Origin: Streptomyces pseudovenezuelae
GTDB taxonomy: Bacteria > Actinomycetota > Actinomycetes > Streptomycetales > Streptomycetaceae
Length of the DNA stretch: 64,000 nt
Reading direction: 5' to 3'
NCBI RefSeq assembly: GCF_029892565.1
Contig: NZ_JARXVH010000024.1
Coordinates: 1 to 64,000, forward strand
The notes under the pieces were generated by a model, which had not been told where the DNA came from, ran no database searches, and saw only the letters and a program-made list of their open reading frames with translations. Below are positions 8,347 to 16,187 of this stretch, one piece after another; position 1 is the first letter of the stretch; the number at the start of each line of letters is the position of its first letter. The translations under genes were made by a program, and so were the position numbers.

Positions 8347-9173
8347 GCGGTGCGCCAGGCAGCAGCGGTGGCCCCGGTCAGCCGGCGCAGTATCACCGCG
8401 GTCATCACCCAGTACACCCGCGACTCCGAACTGCGAGGCCGGTGTTCGTAGTCGCGGACCAGCCTGCGGGACAGCATCAAGATCCCATAGGCGCGTTCCA
8501 CGACCCACCGCTTGGCCTGGGGAACGAACCCGGTCTGCGCGGGGTTGCGCTCCACGACCTCAACCGCGATGCCCACCTTCTCCCCGTGCGCGACGACGGC
8601 GTTCTTGAAGCCCTCGTCGACCAGGGCTTTCTCCACGGTGTCGGTGTCGGCGGCGACCTTGTCCAGCAGCGCGATGCCGACGGCGTTCTCGTGCGCCGAC
8701 GCGGCCGCCACGACTACCGCGAGCATCAGCCCCAGAACGTCAACGGCCAGGCCGCGCTTGCGGCCCGGTACTTTTTTTGCCGCATCACGCCCCGTCGACT
8801 CGGCGGGCACCCCGGCCGCCGCGTGCACGCTCTGGGTATCGAGCACCACCAGGCTCGGGTCCGCCTTCCGGCCCATCTTTTCCCGCACCTGCCAGCGCAG
8901 CAGGTCATGAATGGTCTGGTCGATGCCGTCGTCACGCCAGGCGTAGAAGTAGTACTTCACCGCGCCGGGTGGCGGAAAGTCGTGCGGGAGCAGCTCCCAC
9001 TGGCACCCGCTCCGGCCCTGGTAGAGCAGTGCGTTGACGATCTCCCGCATCACGTACCGGCCCTGATGGCCGCTGACCGAGGGATGCGCGGCCTTCCACG
9101 CGATGATCACCGGCTCGACCAGCGCCCACTGCTCATCGCTCAGGTCGGTCTTGTAGGGCTTGCGCTCGCTCAC
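8343..9173 (-). CDS. IS5-family transposase
   Basis: This full-length 276-residue DDE transposase starts at a GTG at 9173. The N-terminal DUF4096-like part (LSDEQWALVEPVI...WELLPHDFPPPGAVKYYFYAW) is followed by the DDE domain. The first Asp lies in VVLDTQSV, the second in the VDEGFKNAVV region and the Glu in WVVERAYGILMLSRRLVRDYE. No frameshift is visible and the inverted repeats are intact, so the element could be active. It is translationally coupled to the accessory gene at 7924-8346. Confidence 0.93.
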   Translation of the reverse strand: MSERKPYKTDLSDEQWALVEPVIIAWKAAHPSVSGHQGRYVMREIVNALLYQGRSGCQWELLPHDFPPPGAVKYYFYAWRDDGIDQTIHDLLRWQVREKMGRKADPSLVVLDTQSVHAAAGVPAESTGRDAAKKVPGRKRGLAVDVLGLMLAVVVAAASAHENAVGIALLDKVAADTDTVEKALVDEGFKNAVVAHGEKVGIAVEVVERNPAQTGFVPQAKRWVVERAYGILMLSRRLVRDYEHRPRSSESRVYWVMTAVILRRLTGATAAAWRTA

Positions 9174-9537
9174 GGTGACCAGCCCAACATGCCCATGGCC
9201 GCCGACCGGCCGGGGTACCGCACCGCCACACGTTCAGGTGACGACAAAACACCTACGCACTCTCATACCGCCCTCTCAAGCCCTCGCCGGATGCCGTCGC
9301 CGAGGTGACCAGCCTGCTCGCGCCCCGCGACAGCAGGCGGTGACCTGGGGCGGTCAGCGGGAGTCCGCGACCAGAAGGTTGACAGAATTCGGGCGTGATA
9401 CCCGACAGAGAAACGTGGGTCATCGGTTCGTGGCGGATCAGTTCACGCGCCCCCAGAGGTTGGTGATGGGCCCGGTCGACAGGCGGGCCGGAGGAACTGT
9501 GATGTCGCTCGCCGCTTACCCCGGCCGGCCGGTCGTT

Positions 9538-10251
9538 TCACCAACTGCGCCGGGCAGGGGTGAGTGAGTTGAGTCCGGTGTCGAGGAGTTGGGCTGCGCG
9601 ATGGACGTCGGCGCTGACCTCATCGTGCAGTTCCTCGGGGGTCTTGGCGCGGTGCAGGTGCCTGCGCAGCGCATGGAACTGGAGGGGCCACAGCGCGAGC
9701 AGGGCGGCCGCGGCGATCTGAGGTTCCGGGTCGTCCGGGCTCATCTCGGTGCGTCGGGCCAGGACTTCGGCGGCTACGGCGACCTGCTGGTCGGTCATGT
9801 CGCGCTGATACGCCCGCAGGGACGGGGTGGATCCGATCAGCATGCCGAAGCGAAGGAGAACGGCTTTGGCCTGGCCCCAGTCGTCCTGCGCCGTCAGCCA
9901 GGACGTGAGGCCCGCCAGTTGGCCGGACAGAATCTCCAACACCGCCTCGACCGGCGACAGGTCCAGATTGGCCAGTGTGGTCTGCAGGGAATTCAACGTG
10001 GTTTCGCCCAGGTCCAGAACGAGGGATTCCTTGGTGGGGAAGTAGTTGAACACGGTCTTCTCCGACACCCCGCAGGCGTCAGCGATCTCAGAGACACGCA
10101 CCGCATCGAAGCCCCGGTCCATGAACATCTCGGTGGCCGTGTCGGACAACTGCTGCCGTAGGAGCCGCTTCTTGCGCTCCCGTAGCCCCTCGACTGCAGG
10201 CTCCTCTTCACGGCGTCGCAAGGCCGTCCAGTCCACGGTGCGCGTACTCAT
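9538..10251 (-). CDS. TetR/AcrR family transcriptional regulator
   Basis: This protein has 237 residues from the ATG at 10251; a TTG six codons upstream is also possible. The helix-turn-helix lies around residues 30-75 (VSEIADACGVSEKTVFNYFPTKESLV), preceded by a basic RERKKRLLRQQ helix, with a helical effector domain after it. It is divergent from the SRPBCC gene at 10353, and the AT-rich gap contains repeated ACTGTAA motifs, so it probably represses itself and that gene. The 262 bases between this gene and the IS end at 9275 hold nothing recognisable. Confidence 0.92.
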   Translation of the reverse strand: MSTRTVDWTALRRREEEPAVEGLRERKKRLLRQQLSDTATEMFMDRGFDAVRVSEIADACGVSEKTVFNYFPTKESLVLDLGETTLNSLQTTLANLDLSPVEAVLEILSGQLAGLTSWLTAQDDWGQAKAVLLRFGMLIGSTPSLRAYQRDMTDQQVAVAAEVLARRTEMSPDDPEPQIAAAALLALWPLQFHALRRHLHRAKTPEELHDEVSADVHRAAQLLDTGLNSLTPARRSW

Positions 10252-10285
10252 CACTGAAGCATAGTTCAATCGCCCTATATATTCT

Positions 10286-10320
10286 GCTACTGTAAGTTTT
10301 TAGTGACTGTAAACACTGAT
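10286..10320. promoter_or_regulatory. AT-rich divergent promoter with repeated ACTGTAA motifs
   Basis: ACTGTAA occurs at 10289-10295 and 10305-10311, 16 bases apart, with AGTG...CACT arms around the second copy. This is the only AT-rich island nearby and sits between the divergent TetR and SRPBCC genes, so it is a candidate operator/promoter. Confidence 0.4.
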
Positions 10321-10352
10321 GGTCTTGGTGCCTGCACGCCCTAGGAGCTTCC

Positions 10353-10835
10353 ATGAGCGCCATCCACATCGTCCGTGACTACCCGCACCCGCCCCAGAAA
10401 GTCTGGCGTGCGGTCACTGATCCAGAGCTGGTCCCGCTCTGGACAGCCACAGGCGCCGGCGGGCGGCCGGAGGGCTTCACGACCATCCCCGGCACCACGT
10501 TCAAGTTTGTCGCGAAACCGAAGCCCGGCTGGAGCGGCGTCGTCGTGTGCCAGGTGTTGGAGGTTCGCGAGCCATCGCTGCTGCGCTACTCGTGGCAGGA
10601 CGAAGGCGGCGGCGAGGTGACCGAGGTCGCCTACAGCCTCGAACCGCACCGCAGCGGAACGCGCTTCACCTTCGACCACACCGGTTTCACCGGCGCCGGA
10701 GGCTTCTGCATGGCCAAAATCCTCGGCACCGTCCGCGCCAAGATGCTCACCAGGGGCCTGCCCGCAGTGCTGAACGACCTCGATGACCAAGGCGCCCTGC
10801 GCCCGGAAAGCCCTCTGAGCCCCAAGCGGCTCTAG
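10353..10835 (+). CDS. SRPBCC (AHSA1-type START-like) domain protein
   Basis: This 160-residue protein has the START-like helix-grip fold of the AHSA1 group: an N-terminal strand and helix (HIVRDYPHPPQKVWRAVTDPELVPLWT), central strands (LLRYSWQ...VTEVAYSLEP...TRFTFDHTGF) and a long C-terminal helix. Such proteins bind hydrophobic ligands in a cavity or act as stress-related activators, but no substrate is indicated. It is divergent from a TetR regulator that probably controls it. A strong hairpin follows at 10848-10873. Confidence 0.88.
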   Translation: MSAIHIVRDYPHPPQKVWRAVTDPELVPLWTATGAGGRPEGFTTIPGTTFKFVAKPKPGWSGVVVCQVLEVREPSLLRYSWQDEGGGEVTEVAYSLEPHRSGTRFTFDHTGFTGAGGFCMAKILGTVRAKMLTRGLPAVLNDLDDQGALRPESPLSPKRL

Positions 10836-10847
10836 CAGAGCCGACGC

Positions 10848-10873
10848 GAGTACCCGCTGAACAGCGGGTACTC
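10848..10873 (+). terminator. Hairpin terminator after the SRPBCC gene
   Basis: GAGTACCCGCT and AGCGGGTACTC form a perfect 11-bp stem with a GAAC tetraloop, 13 bases after the stop codon. No U-tract follows. Confidence 0.75.
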
Positions 10874-10909
10874 CGAACCTCACCGTTCGCCGGCGCCCGC
10901 ACCGTGGCC

Positions 10910-10937
10910 GGGGGCACGGGACACCACCCGTGCCCCC
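10910..10937. terminator. Second hairpin downstream of the SRPBCC gene
   Basis: GGGGGCACGGG (10910-10920) pairs with CCCGTGCCCCC (10927-10937) around a 6-base loop. It follows the first terminator by 37 bases and precedes a new RBS-ATG at 10972, so it probably insulates two transcription units. Confidence 0.6.
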
Positions 10938-10971
10938 AGCCATCGTCATCCCCAAAGACAGAAGGACCCGC

Positions 10972-11001
10972 ATGGTCCACCGCACCGCACCCCTGATCGA
11001 G
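10972..11001 (+). pseudogene. Start of a gene cut off by an IS701 relic
   Basis: An AGAAGGACC ribosome site precedes ATG 10972 and about ten codons (MVHRTAPLIE). Sequence belonging to a minus-strand IS701-type transposase then begins near 11003. The spacing of RBS and ATG suggests a real gene start whose body was lost. Identity is unknown. Confidence 0.35.
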
Positions 11002-11002
11002 A

Positions 11003-11985
11003 CTGGACGCCTGTGCCGGGGTCGGTGGTGGCCACGACCAGTCGGACGTTCCCGTCCGGGCCCCACCAGCCGAGCCGGGCTTCAGCGGCCCACCAGGTGG
11101 CAGTGTGCCCGTCGCGGAAGGTGCGCTCGATGCGCGTCCAGCCCCCCGGGGTGGTCGGCGTCGGCCCAGGTCAGAGCGTGAGCGGCGTCGACGGGGGTGT
11201 AGGCGTCGGTGCCGTAGGACCAGGTGCCGTGCCGGGGTTTGAGGGCCATCACGAACGCCAGGCCGGCTGCGTGCAGGCCGGCACGGAAGCTGTCGTGGTC
11301 GCCGTAGGCGCAGTCGGCGGCCACCGCCCTGAAGAGGAGCCCGGCCGCCTTGGCCTGGGCGGCCAGGGCCACCGCGATCTGCAGCTTGGACTGGAAACCC
11401 GGGTCCTTTTCCCCTGAGGGAAGTGGTGGGCCGGGGTGTAGAGGCGGGCGTGCACGGGGTAGTAGACGCGCTCGTCCGCCCAGCAGGTGGTCACGGTGAC
11501 TAAACCCCGCTCGATCTTCCCGACCGAGCCCAGGTACTGCTTGCCCACGTGCGCGGTTGCCGTCCCTGACTTTCGGCCCCGGAATCATCGATCACCAGCA
11601 CCCCGCTTGCGTGTGGCGCGGTGACCGGATCGGCCAGTAGCAGCTCCAGGCGGCGCCCGTTGACCCGGTGGTTGTCCCAGGTCGACTCCGAGAGGAAGAA
11701 CTGCAGCCGCTGCACCGCGGCATGCTGGGCACCGACCACCGGCTCAGTGTCGGCGAGGCAGGTCAGCGTCTTGTTCCGGTCCCGTGGAAGCGGCAGCCCG
11801 GCCAGATACTCGCGAAACCCACGCCGCTGCGCCAGGGTCTCGAAGAGATCATCGAAGCGGGCGGCATAGGCTTTCAACGGACCGGGCGCAGGCGGGCGAG
11901 GCAGCCGCTCGTCATCTGGGGCTCCACGAAGGCAAGTTGGAACTCTCACTTCCGACGTACTACCGCCCCGATCCGGCGTCAACAA
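11003..11985 (-). pseudogene. IS701-family transposase, frameshifted and truncated
   Basis: Three minus-strand frames together give an IS701-type DDE transposase. The order is LADTEPVVGAQHAAVQRLQF...STWDNHRVNGRRLELLLADPVTAPHASGVLVIDDSG, then GKQYLGSVGKIERGLVTVTTCWADERVYYPVHARLYTPAHHF, then FQSKLQIAVALAAQAKAAGLLFRAVAADCAYGDHDSF...ALKPRHGTW, and finally TFRDGHTATWWAAEARLGWWGP near 11003-11110. At least two frameshifts break it and the C-terminus is missing. The catalytic Asp of VIDDSG remains. It is not functional. Another IS701-type tail lies at 20800-21185. Confidence 0.85.
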
Positions 11986-12039
11986 ACCATCGCTGGTGCC
12001 GTGACCGGGAAGGTTCGCCGGGTTGGTGCCTTCGGATTC

Positions 12040-12759
12040 TCATCGTGGGGGTGTGAGTGAGGCCAGTGCGGTGGGTTGTACTGCGCCGGCGGCGGCCGAG
12101 CCGCGTAGTAGTTCGGTCAGGTTATGGGGCTGTGCCTGTTCGCCGGTTGGAGCCGCTGCTGCGATCCGGTCCAGCCGGAAGCCCCGGCCAGCCCGGCGTG
12201 TGCGGCACCAGGCGATGAGGTACCAGCGGCCGTCGGCGGTGAGCAGTCCGGCCGGTTCCACGACGCGGTTGCTTTCGTGTCCTGCCGCGTCGGTGTAGGA
12301 CAGCCGCAGCACCATGTTGTTGGCGAGGGCGTGCTCCACCGCGGTACGGATCGCGGAGTCGCCGTGCGTCGGCAGGGTAACGATCCGTGCGGCGAGTTCT
12401 TGGGCCGCCGCCGAGGCGGGGCCGGCCATCGAGGCCACGATCTTTTGAGCCGCCGTGCGGGCCGCGCCGGCGTACGGGGTGGAGGCGTCGGCCGCGGCGA
12501 GCGCGGCGGTCAGTGCCGAGGCTTCATCGGCGGTGAGGTGGATCGGGGGCAGGGTCATCTCCGGGTCGATCGACCAGCCGCCACCTCGCCCGGGTATGGA
12601 GCGCACCGGGACACCGGTCTGCATCAGTGTCTGAAGGTCGCGCTGTACCGTGCGTGTGCTGACCTCGAACCGCGTGGCGAGCGCCGCGACCGTCAGCAGC
12701 CGCGGTGCCGCCGCGCGCAACTCTTCCACCAGCGCATACAGCCGGTCAGTGCGGTTCAT
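12040..12759 (-). CDS. WYL-domain helix-turn-helix transcriptional regulator
   Basis: This 239-residue regulator has an N-terminal DeoR-type winged helix (about 5-60; LLTVAALATRFEVSTRTVQRDLQTLMQTGVPV, then the wing GRGGGWSIDPE). A WYL domain follows (about 135-200; VLRLSYTDAAG...VVEPAGLLTADGRWYLIAWCRTRRAGRGFRLDRI). WYL domains usually bind nucleic acid or nucleotide ligands. It starts 10 bases after the stop of the alpha/beta hydrolase gene, so the two are probably one operon and the regulator may control the hydrolase. The start ATG at 12759 fits the family's N-terminus. Confidence 0.92.
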   Translation of the reverse strand: MNRTDRLYALVEELRAAAPRLLTVAALATRFEVSTRTVQRDLQTLMQTGVPVRSIPGRGGGWSIDPEMTLPPIHLTADEASALTAALAAADASTPYAGAARTAAQKIVASMAGPASAAAQELAARIVTLPTHGDSAIRTAVEHALANNMVLRLSYTDAAGHESNRVVEPAGLLTADGRWYLIAWCRTRRAGRGFRLDRIAAAAPTGEQAQPHNLTELLRGSAAAGAVQPTALASLTPPR

Positions 12760-12769
12760 GCCGCCGACG

Positions 12770-13708
12770 CTACCGTGACGCGGAGGCCAGGAAGCCCCGC
12801 TCTCGCCGTAGTTCCCGCTCGGTGATGGTCAGGGGGAACAGAGTGAAGCCGTGCATCGCGCCGGCGACGACGCCGAGCTGCACAGGCGCACCCGCCGCCT
12901 GCCACCGTGCGGCCAGGAACAACGAGTCGTCCAGCAGAGGATCTTCGGTGCCGACGACGATCCGGGCGGGTGGCAGCCCGGCCAGGTCCGCGAACAGGGG
13001 CGAGACCTCCGGGCTACGGCGCTGCTCTTCCCCCATCCCCGGTGTGAACAGCTCGTAGCCGCCCCGAAGCGTGTCGGTATTACTCAGCAGCTGTCGGGGG
13101 CCAAACCTCCGCTGGCTTGGTGTCATCGACAGGTCGTAGGGGCCGAAGAGCAGGTGAGCTGCCCGGAACGCGCCGGTGATGCCGTGCCGGTCTCGAAGGC
13201 GCAGCAGCGTCACGACGCTGAGGTGAGCACCGGCCGATTCACCGCCGATCAGCAGCCGGTCGGTACCGAACTCGGCCGCGGCGTGTTTCACCAGCCACCG
13301 GGCAGCCGCTTCGCAGTCGTCGGGCCCGGCGGGGAACGGGTGTTCCGGCGCGAGGCGGTAGTCCACGCTTACCACGGCCAGCCCTGTCTGCTCGGCGAGC
13401 CGCCAAAGCCGCTCGTCCTGTCCGTCCGCGGAACCGAACGCCCAACCGCCTCCGTGGATGTGCAGGTACACGCCGTCGACTTGGTCCGGCACGAAGACCC
13501 GTACCTTCACTGCGCCCTCAACGACGCGGTCTTGGCCGTGCGGCAGTCTTACCGGTGGCGTGTCGCCGCCGAGCCGGTTGCGCCGTAGGAGCGCCAGCGT
13601 GGCGGCGCTCGGCGCCTGCCCGCGAGCTGGACGGCTCGCGGCGGCAGCCTCAAATTGCTCGTTGAACCCCAGGGTTTCGGGGAGGCAGTCCTCATCGGTG
13701 ATCGTCAT
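12770..13708 (-). CDS. Alpha/beta hydrolase of the hormone-sensitive-lipase type
   Basis: This protein has 312 residues from the ATG at 13708; a TTG ten codons upstream is the longest alternative. The HSL-family oxyanion motif HGGGWAFGS is followed by the nucleophile motif GGESAG. Downstream are an Asp in the VVGTEDPLLDDS region and a C-terminal His in AGAMHGFTLF, completing the catalytic triad. These enzymes are cytosolic carboxylesterases acting on short-chain or xenobiotic esters; the substrate here is unknown. It is followed after 10 bases by a WYL regulator in the same orientation. Confidence 0.92.
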   Translation of the reverse strand: MTITDEDCLPETLGFNEQFEAAAASRPARGQAPSAATLALLRRNRLGGDTPPVRLPHGQDRVVEGAVKVRVFVPDQVDGVYLHIHGGGWAFGSADGQDERLWRLAEQTGLAVVSVDYRLAPEHPFPAGPDDCEAAARWLVKHAAAEFGTDRLLIGGESAGAHLSVVTLLRLRDRHGITGAFRAAHLLFGPYDLSMTPSQRRFGPRQLLSNTDTLRGGYELFTPGMGEEQRRSPEVSPLFADLAGLPPARIVVGTEDPLLDDSLFLAARWQAAGAPVQLGVVAGAMHGFTLFPLTITERELRRERGFLASASR

Positions 13709-13879
13709 GCCGTCGACAGTCTCAGCGGCCCGCGACAACGCCCTGTCACCCTTTCTTTGTGAACTGCGTCACGCTTCTGCCGTGCTCCGGGTGTGACCGG
13801 GATCGAACACCGGGTTGGTGCAAGGTGGCCTCACGGCGGCCGTCTGCGGTGACATGTCCGATCAGCACGGGGAGATCTG

Positions 13880-14342
13880 ATGGCAGAGCCGGTCAGGGTG
13901 CGCAGGCTGTCCGAACAGGAGGGGCAGACTCTGCAGCGGATCGCGCGGCGGGGCAATACCAGCACGGTGCGGTTCCGCAGGGCGATGATGCTGCTGGCAT
14001 CGGCGGGCGGCAACAGCGTCCCGGTCATCGCGAGGCTCGTTCAGGCTTACCAGGGCACCGTCCGCGGCGTCATCCACCGCTTCAACCAGATCGGTCTGGC
14101 CTGTCTGGACCCCCGGTGGGCGGGCGGCCGTCCCCGCCAACTCAGTCCTGATGACGAGAACTTCGTCGTCCAGACGGCCAAGACCCGGCCACGCAAGCTC
14201 GGCCAGCCCTTCACTCGCTGGTCGATCCGCAAGCTCGCCGCCTACCTGCGCAAGGTGCACGGGCGGGGCATCCGCATCGGCCGGGAGGCCCTGCGCTGTC
14301 TGCCGGCCCGCCGCGGGATCACCTTCCAGCGCACCAAGAACT
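13880..14342 (+). pseudogene. IS630-family transposase, N-terminal fragment
   Basis: The frame encodes 154 residues of an IS630-type transposase: an N-terminal helix-turn-helix (VRRLSEQEGQTLQRIARRG...RRAMMLLASAGGNSVPVIARLV), then WAGGRPRQLSPDD and LGQPFTRWSIRKLAAYL. It stops matching after FQRTKN, where a minus-strand IS5-like fragment begins. The DDE domain is absent. The start ATG at 13880 is preceded by GGGGAGA. Confidence 0.85.
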
Positions 14343-14579
14343 GTTTGGGGGCGAGGGCGGCCAGGAGCTCGACGGCCTCGGTGATGTAGCGGTAGACGGT
14401 GGAAGTGCCGATGCCGAAACCGGCCGCAAGCTGGGCAAAGGGCTGGCCATTGCGGAGGTGGGCGATGGTGAGCAGAGCAGGGCCTGTCGGCTCGCGCTCA
14501 GGCGCCGCCATCGGGTGCCGAGAGCGCGCCGGTGTTCCCTCAGTCGGGCGGCGAGGAAGCGGAGGGCAGAATTGGACAC
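14343..14579 (-). pseudogene. IS5-like transposase, frameshifted N-terminal fragment
   Basis: On the minus strand, one frame begins SNSALRFLAARLREHRRALGTRWRRL and another continues LLTIAHLRNGQPFAQLAAGFGIGTSTVYRYITEAVELLAALAP, the N-terminal helix-turn-helix of IS5-type transposases with a DDE_Tnp_4 domain. A frameshift separates them. The fragment ends exactly where the IS630 fragment resumes, so one element inserted into or recombined with the other before decay. Confidence 0.75.
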
Positions 14580-14612
14580 ATCAACAAGATCGTGTTACGA
14601 GCTCTCAGCGGC

Positions 14613-14647
14613 GCCTGTTCCTGAAACTCACTAGGTCAGGAACAGGC
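14613..14647. terminator. Strong hairpin upstream of the toxin-antitoxin pair
   Basis: GCCTGTTCCTGA (14613-14624) pairs perfectly with TCAGGAACAGGC (14636-14647) across an 11-base loop. It may be a terminator, an IS end or a recombination site. From here to 14813 no gene is recognised, although an open frame reads LSAADLARLCTTDVAAFEELRWP, perhaps a relic. Confidence 0.55.
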
Positions 14648-14813
14648 ACTGCCGCGCTCTCGCGGCGGGGCGCAGTGGCCTGTCGGCCGCCGACTTGGCG
14701 CGCCTGTGCACCACGGACGTCGCAGCGTTCGAGGAACTCCGGTGGCCGACCGACTGGCCCCTCAAGGCGGATCCCCGCCCTCATGCCTGCTACCACCCTG
14801 CTACCATGCGGGG

Positions 14814-15071
14814 GTGGCTATCGTGAAGAAGCAGACGCAGGTCCGGCTGGAGGAAGACGTGTTGGAGGCCGGCAAGGCCGCCGCCCGCGCTCGCCGGCTG
14901 GACTTCAACCGGTACGTGGAACGGCTGATCATCGAGGACACCACCGGCGCCCGTGCCGCGGGTATGACCGCGGCCCAGCGGCTCATCGATGAGCACGGCG
15001 GCTTCCTCGATGATCTGGAAGAGCAGCTCGACGCCCCGTACACCAACCCGCAGCCGGGCGCTGCCGCGTGA
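14814..15071 (+). CDS. Ribbon-helix-helix-type antitoxin partner of a Doc-like toxin
   Basis: This encodes 85 residues from GTG 14814. The beginning (VAIVKKQTQVRLEEDVLEAGKAAARARRLDFNRYVERLIIED) has the strand-helix-helix pattern of a ribbon-helix-helix DNA-binding domain. The acidic tail (DEHGGFLDDLEEQL) could wrap the toxin. The stop overlaps the GTG start of the next gene by four bases (GTGA). The layout matches a type II toxin-antitoxin operon, in which the antitoxin neutralises the toxin and represses the operon. The family is inferred from pattern and context; the start could also be the GTG at 14823. Confidence 0.75.
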   Translation: MAIVKKQTQVRLEEDVLEAGKAAARARRLDFNRYVERLIIEDTTGARAAGMTAAQRLIDEHGGFLDDLEEQLDAPYTNPQPGAAA

Positions 15072-15439
15072 TCCTGCACGTCGACGAATCCTGGATCCTC
15101 GAAGTGGCCGAGCGGGCCGGGCACCGCGACCCTGCCCCTGACGACTACGGCGTGCCCATCGCCGCAGTCGCCCGCCATCGCGGCGAACTCCTCGACACCC
15201 CCGTCTACGACGGCCCCTACGCCCGCGCTGCCGCGCTGGTCCACACCCTGGGCCGCTGCCGCTGGCTGGAGCGCTCCAACCTCACCGTCGCCTGCGCCGT
15301 CGCCGTCATGTACCTCGAAGCCAGCAACATCCCCGTCAACCCCACCCGCGAACAGCTCACCGCGCTCGCCCACGAGCTGAACAACCCGCGCTGTACCGCT
15401 GCCCGGATCGCGCCCCTCCTGCGTACCTGGAAACCCTGA
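15068..15439 (+). CDS. Doc/Fic-like toxin with a degenerate Fic motif
   Basis: This 123-residue protein starts at a GTG overlapping the antitoxin stop. It resembles the Streptomyces group annotated as Fic-family toxin component of toxin-antitoxin systems: LHVDESWILEVAERAG...DYGVPIAAVARHRGELLDTPVYDGPYARAAALVHTLGRCRWLERSNLTVACAVAVMYLEASN. Canonical Doc has HxFxDANKRTA where this protein has RCRWLERSNLTVA, so the catalytic His and the Asn-Lys-Arg phosphate-binding motif are missing. It may not phosphorylate or AMPylate targets by the usual mechanism. Assignment rests on overall pattern and operon layout. Confidence 0.75.
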   Translation: MILHVDESWILEVAERAGHRDPAPDDYGVPIAAVARHRGELLDTPVYDGPYARAAALVHTLGRCRWLERSNLTVACAVAVMYLEASNIPVNPTREQLTALAHELNNPRCTAARIAPLLRTWKP

Positions 15440-15472
15440 CCCGGGGCGACCAGGTTCCCGGGAGGGTGATTC

Positions 15473-15955
15473 CTAGGTGGCGGTGTCGTTCAGGCAGCGG
15501 TCGAGCAGTGCGTGCATGCGGGGCACGGGGAGAGACAGGTTGGCCGCGGCGCCCTCTGCGGTGCGCGAGTCAGCGAGGAGGGTATCCAGGGCTTCCGGCG
15601 TCAAGCTCGGGTTGGTAGCGGCTGCTCGGCACACCGACTCGTCGGGGTCTTCCACTGGGGCCTCGGCCAGGGTGGGATCGGCTGCGGCCAGGGCCCGTAC
15701 GTCGGGATCCGGGTGGCCGATGAGCTGGGCCCAGCCGGTGCGGGGGAACACGGGCAGGGTCAGCAGGTGCGGTCGGTGGGCCGGGCGAGTGACGAAGACA
15801 TCCAGGAGGAGGTGTGCCGGAGCCAGCGGGTGGTGGCAGGCCAGCAGGATCCGTACCTCCTCGTCGCCGTCCTGCGCGAGTGTTGCGGCGAGTTCCGCAG
15901 CTAGGCTGGGGAAGCGCGCCGCGACCCGACGGAGCACTGGTTCCTCGGACACCGC
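15473..15955 (-). pseudogene. Leucine-rich-repeat-variant-like protein, N-terminus lost
   Basis: The minus-strand frame carries repeated helical units: VLRRVAARFPSL, VRALAAADPTLAEA, VCRAAATNPSLTPEALDTLL and AAANLSLPVPRMHALLDRCL. These are characteristic of leucine-rich-repeat-variant proteins common in Streptomyces. The C-terminus looks intact. Beyond about 15955 the frame continues as atypical low-complexity residues while the opposite strand turns into a membrane-protein fragment, so the N-terminal part was probably lost by recombination. Function is unknown. Confidence 0.55.
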
Positions 15956-16186
15956 GCAAGCGGCACCGCGCTCGGAGGCGTCGGGTTCCTCGCCGTGTGC
16001 GGCGGACTGCTCCTGCTCACCTCGTTCATCGCCGCACTGGCCGCGTTCATCCACCAATTGATCATCCTGGCTGGCGTGATCTTCGGCGGGTGGATCGCCG
16101 TGCAGGTATTCAGCCCGCGCGGCCACAGCAGCGGCAACACCTTCCACATCCGCAAAGCGACGTTCAAGCGCAACAAGTTCGGGTGA
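15932..16186 (+). pseudogene. Fragment of a small membrane protein
   Basis: The plus-strand frame reads GVGFLAVCGGLLLLTSFIAALAAFIHQLIILAGVIFGGWIAVQVF, two transmembrane helices, then a basic tail ending FKRNKFG and a stop at 16186. No start codon with a ribosome site is visible before the junction near 15932-15955. It resembles small spread-type membrane proteins of actinomycete integrative plasmids in layout only. It could be read from the ATA/GTG-rich upstream codons, but it is more likely an N-terminally truncated relic. Confidence 0.4.
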
Positions 16187-16187
16187 G

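Larger units (their letters stand above)
7847..9275 (-). mobile_element. Complete IS5-family element, copy 2
   Basis: The element is bounded by perfect 17-base terminal inverted repeats reading GAGGGCGGTATGAGAGT inward from each end (7847-7863 and the complement at 9259-9275). It holds two minus-strand genes overlapping by ATGA: the transposase (8343-9173) and a small accessory gene (7924-8346). No convincing target duplication is visible (flanks CTGA and TCAAG). It may be the active source of the truncated copy at 2163-2740. Confidence 0.88.

Noticed and set aside
9276..9537. Upstream part of the minus-strand gene ending QYVLRNLIRN across the IS
   Set aside because: The frame that would join the tail has a stop at about 9443 and no motif, so a split gene cannot be supported beyond the 7813-7846 scrap.
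10836..10970. Possible CRISPR-like or small RNA signal from consecutive hairpins
   Set aside because: The two hairpins are unrelated in sequence and are explained as terminators. No repeat-spacer pattern exists anywhere in the window.
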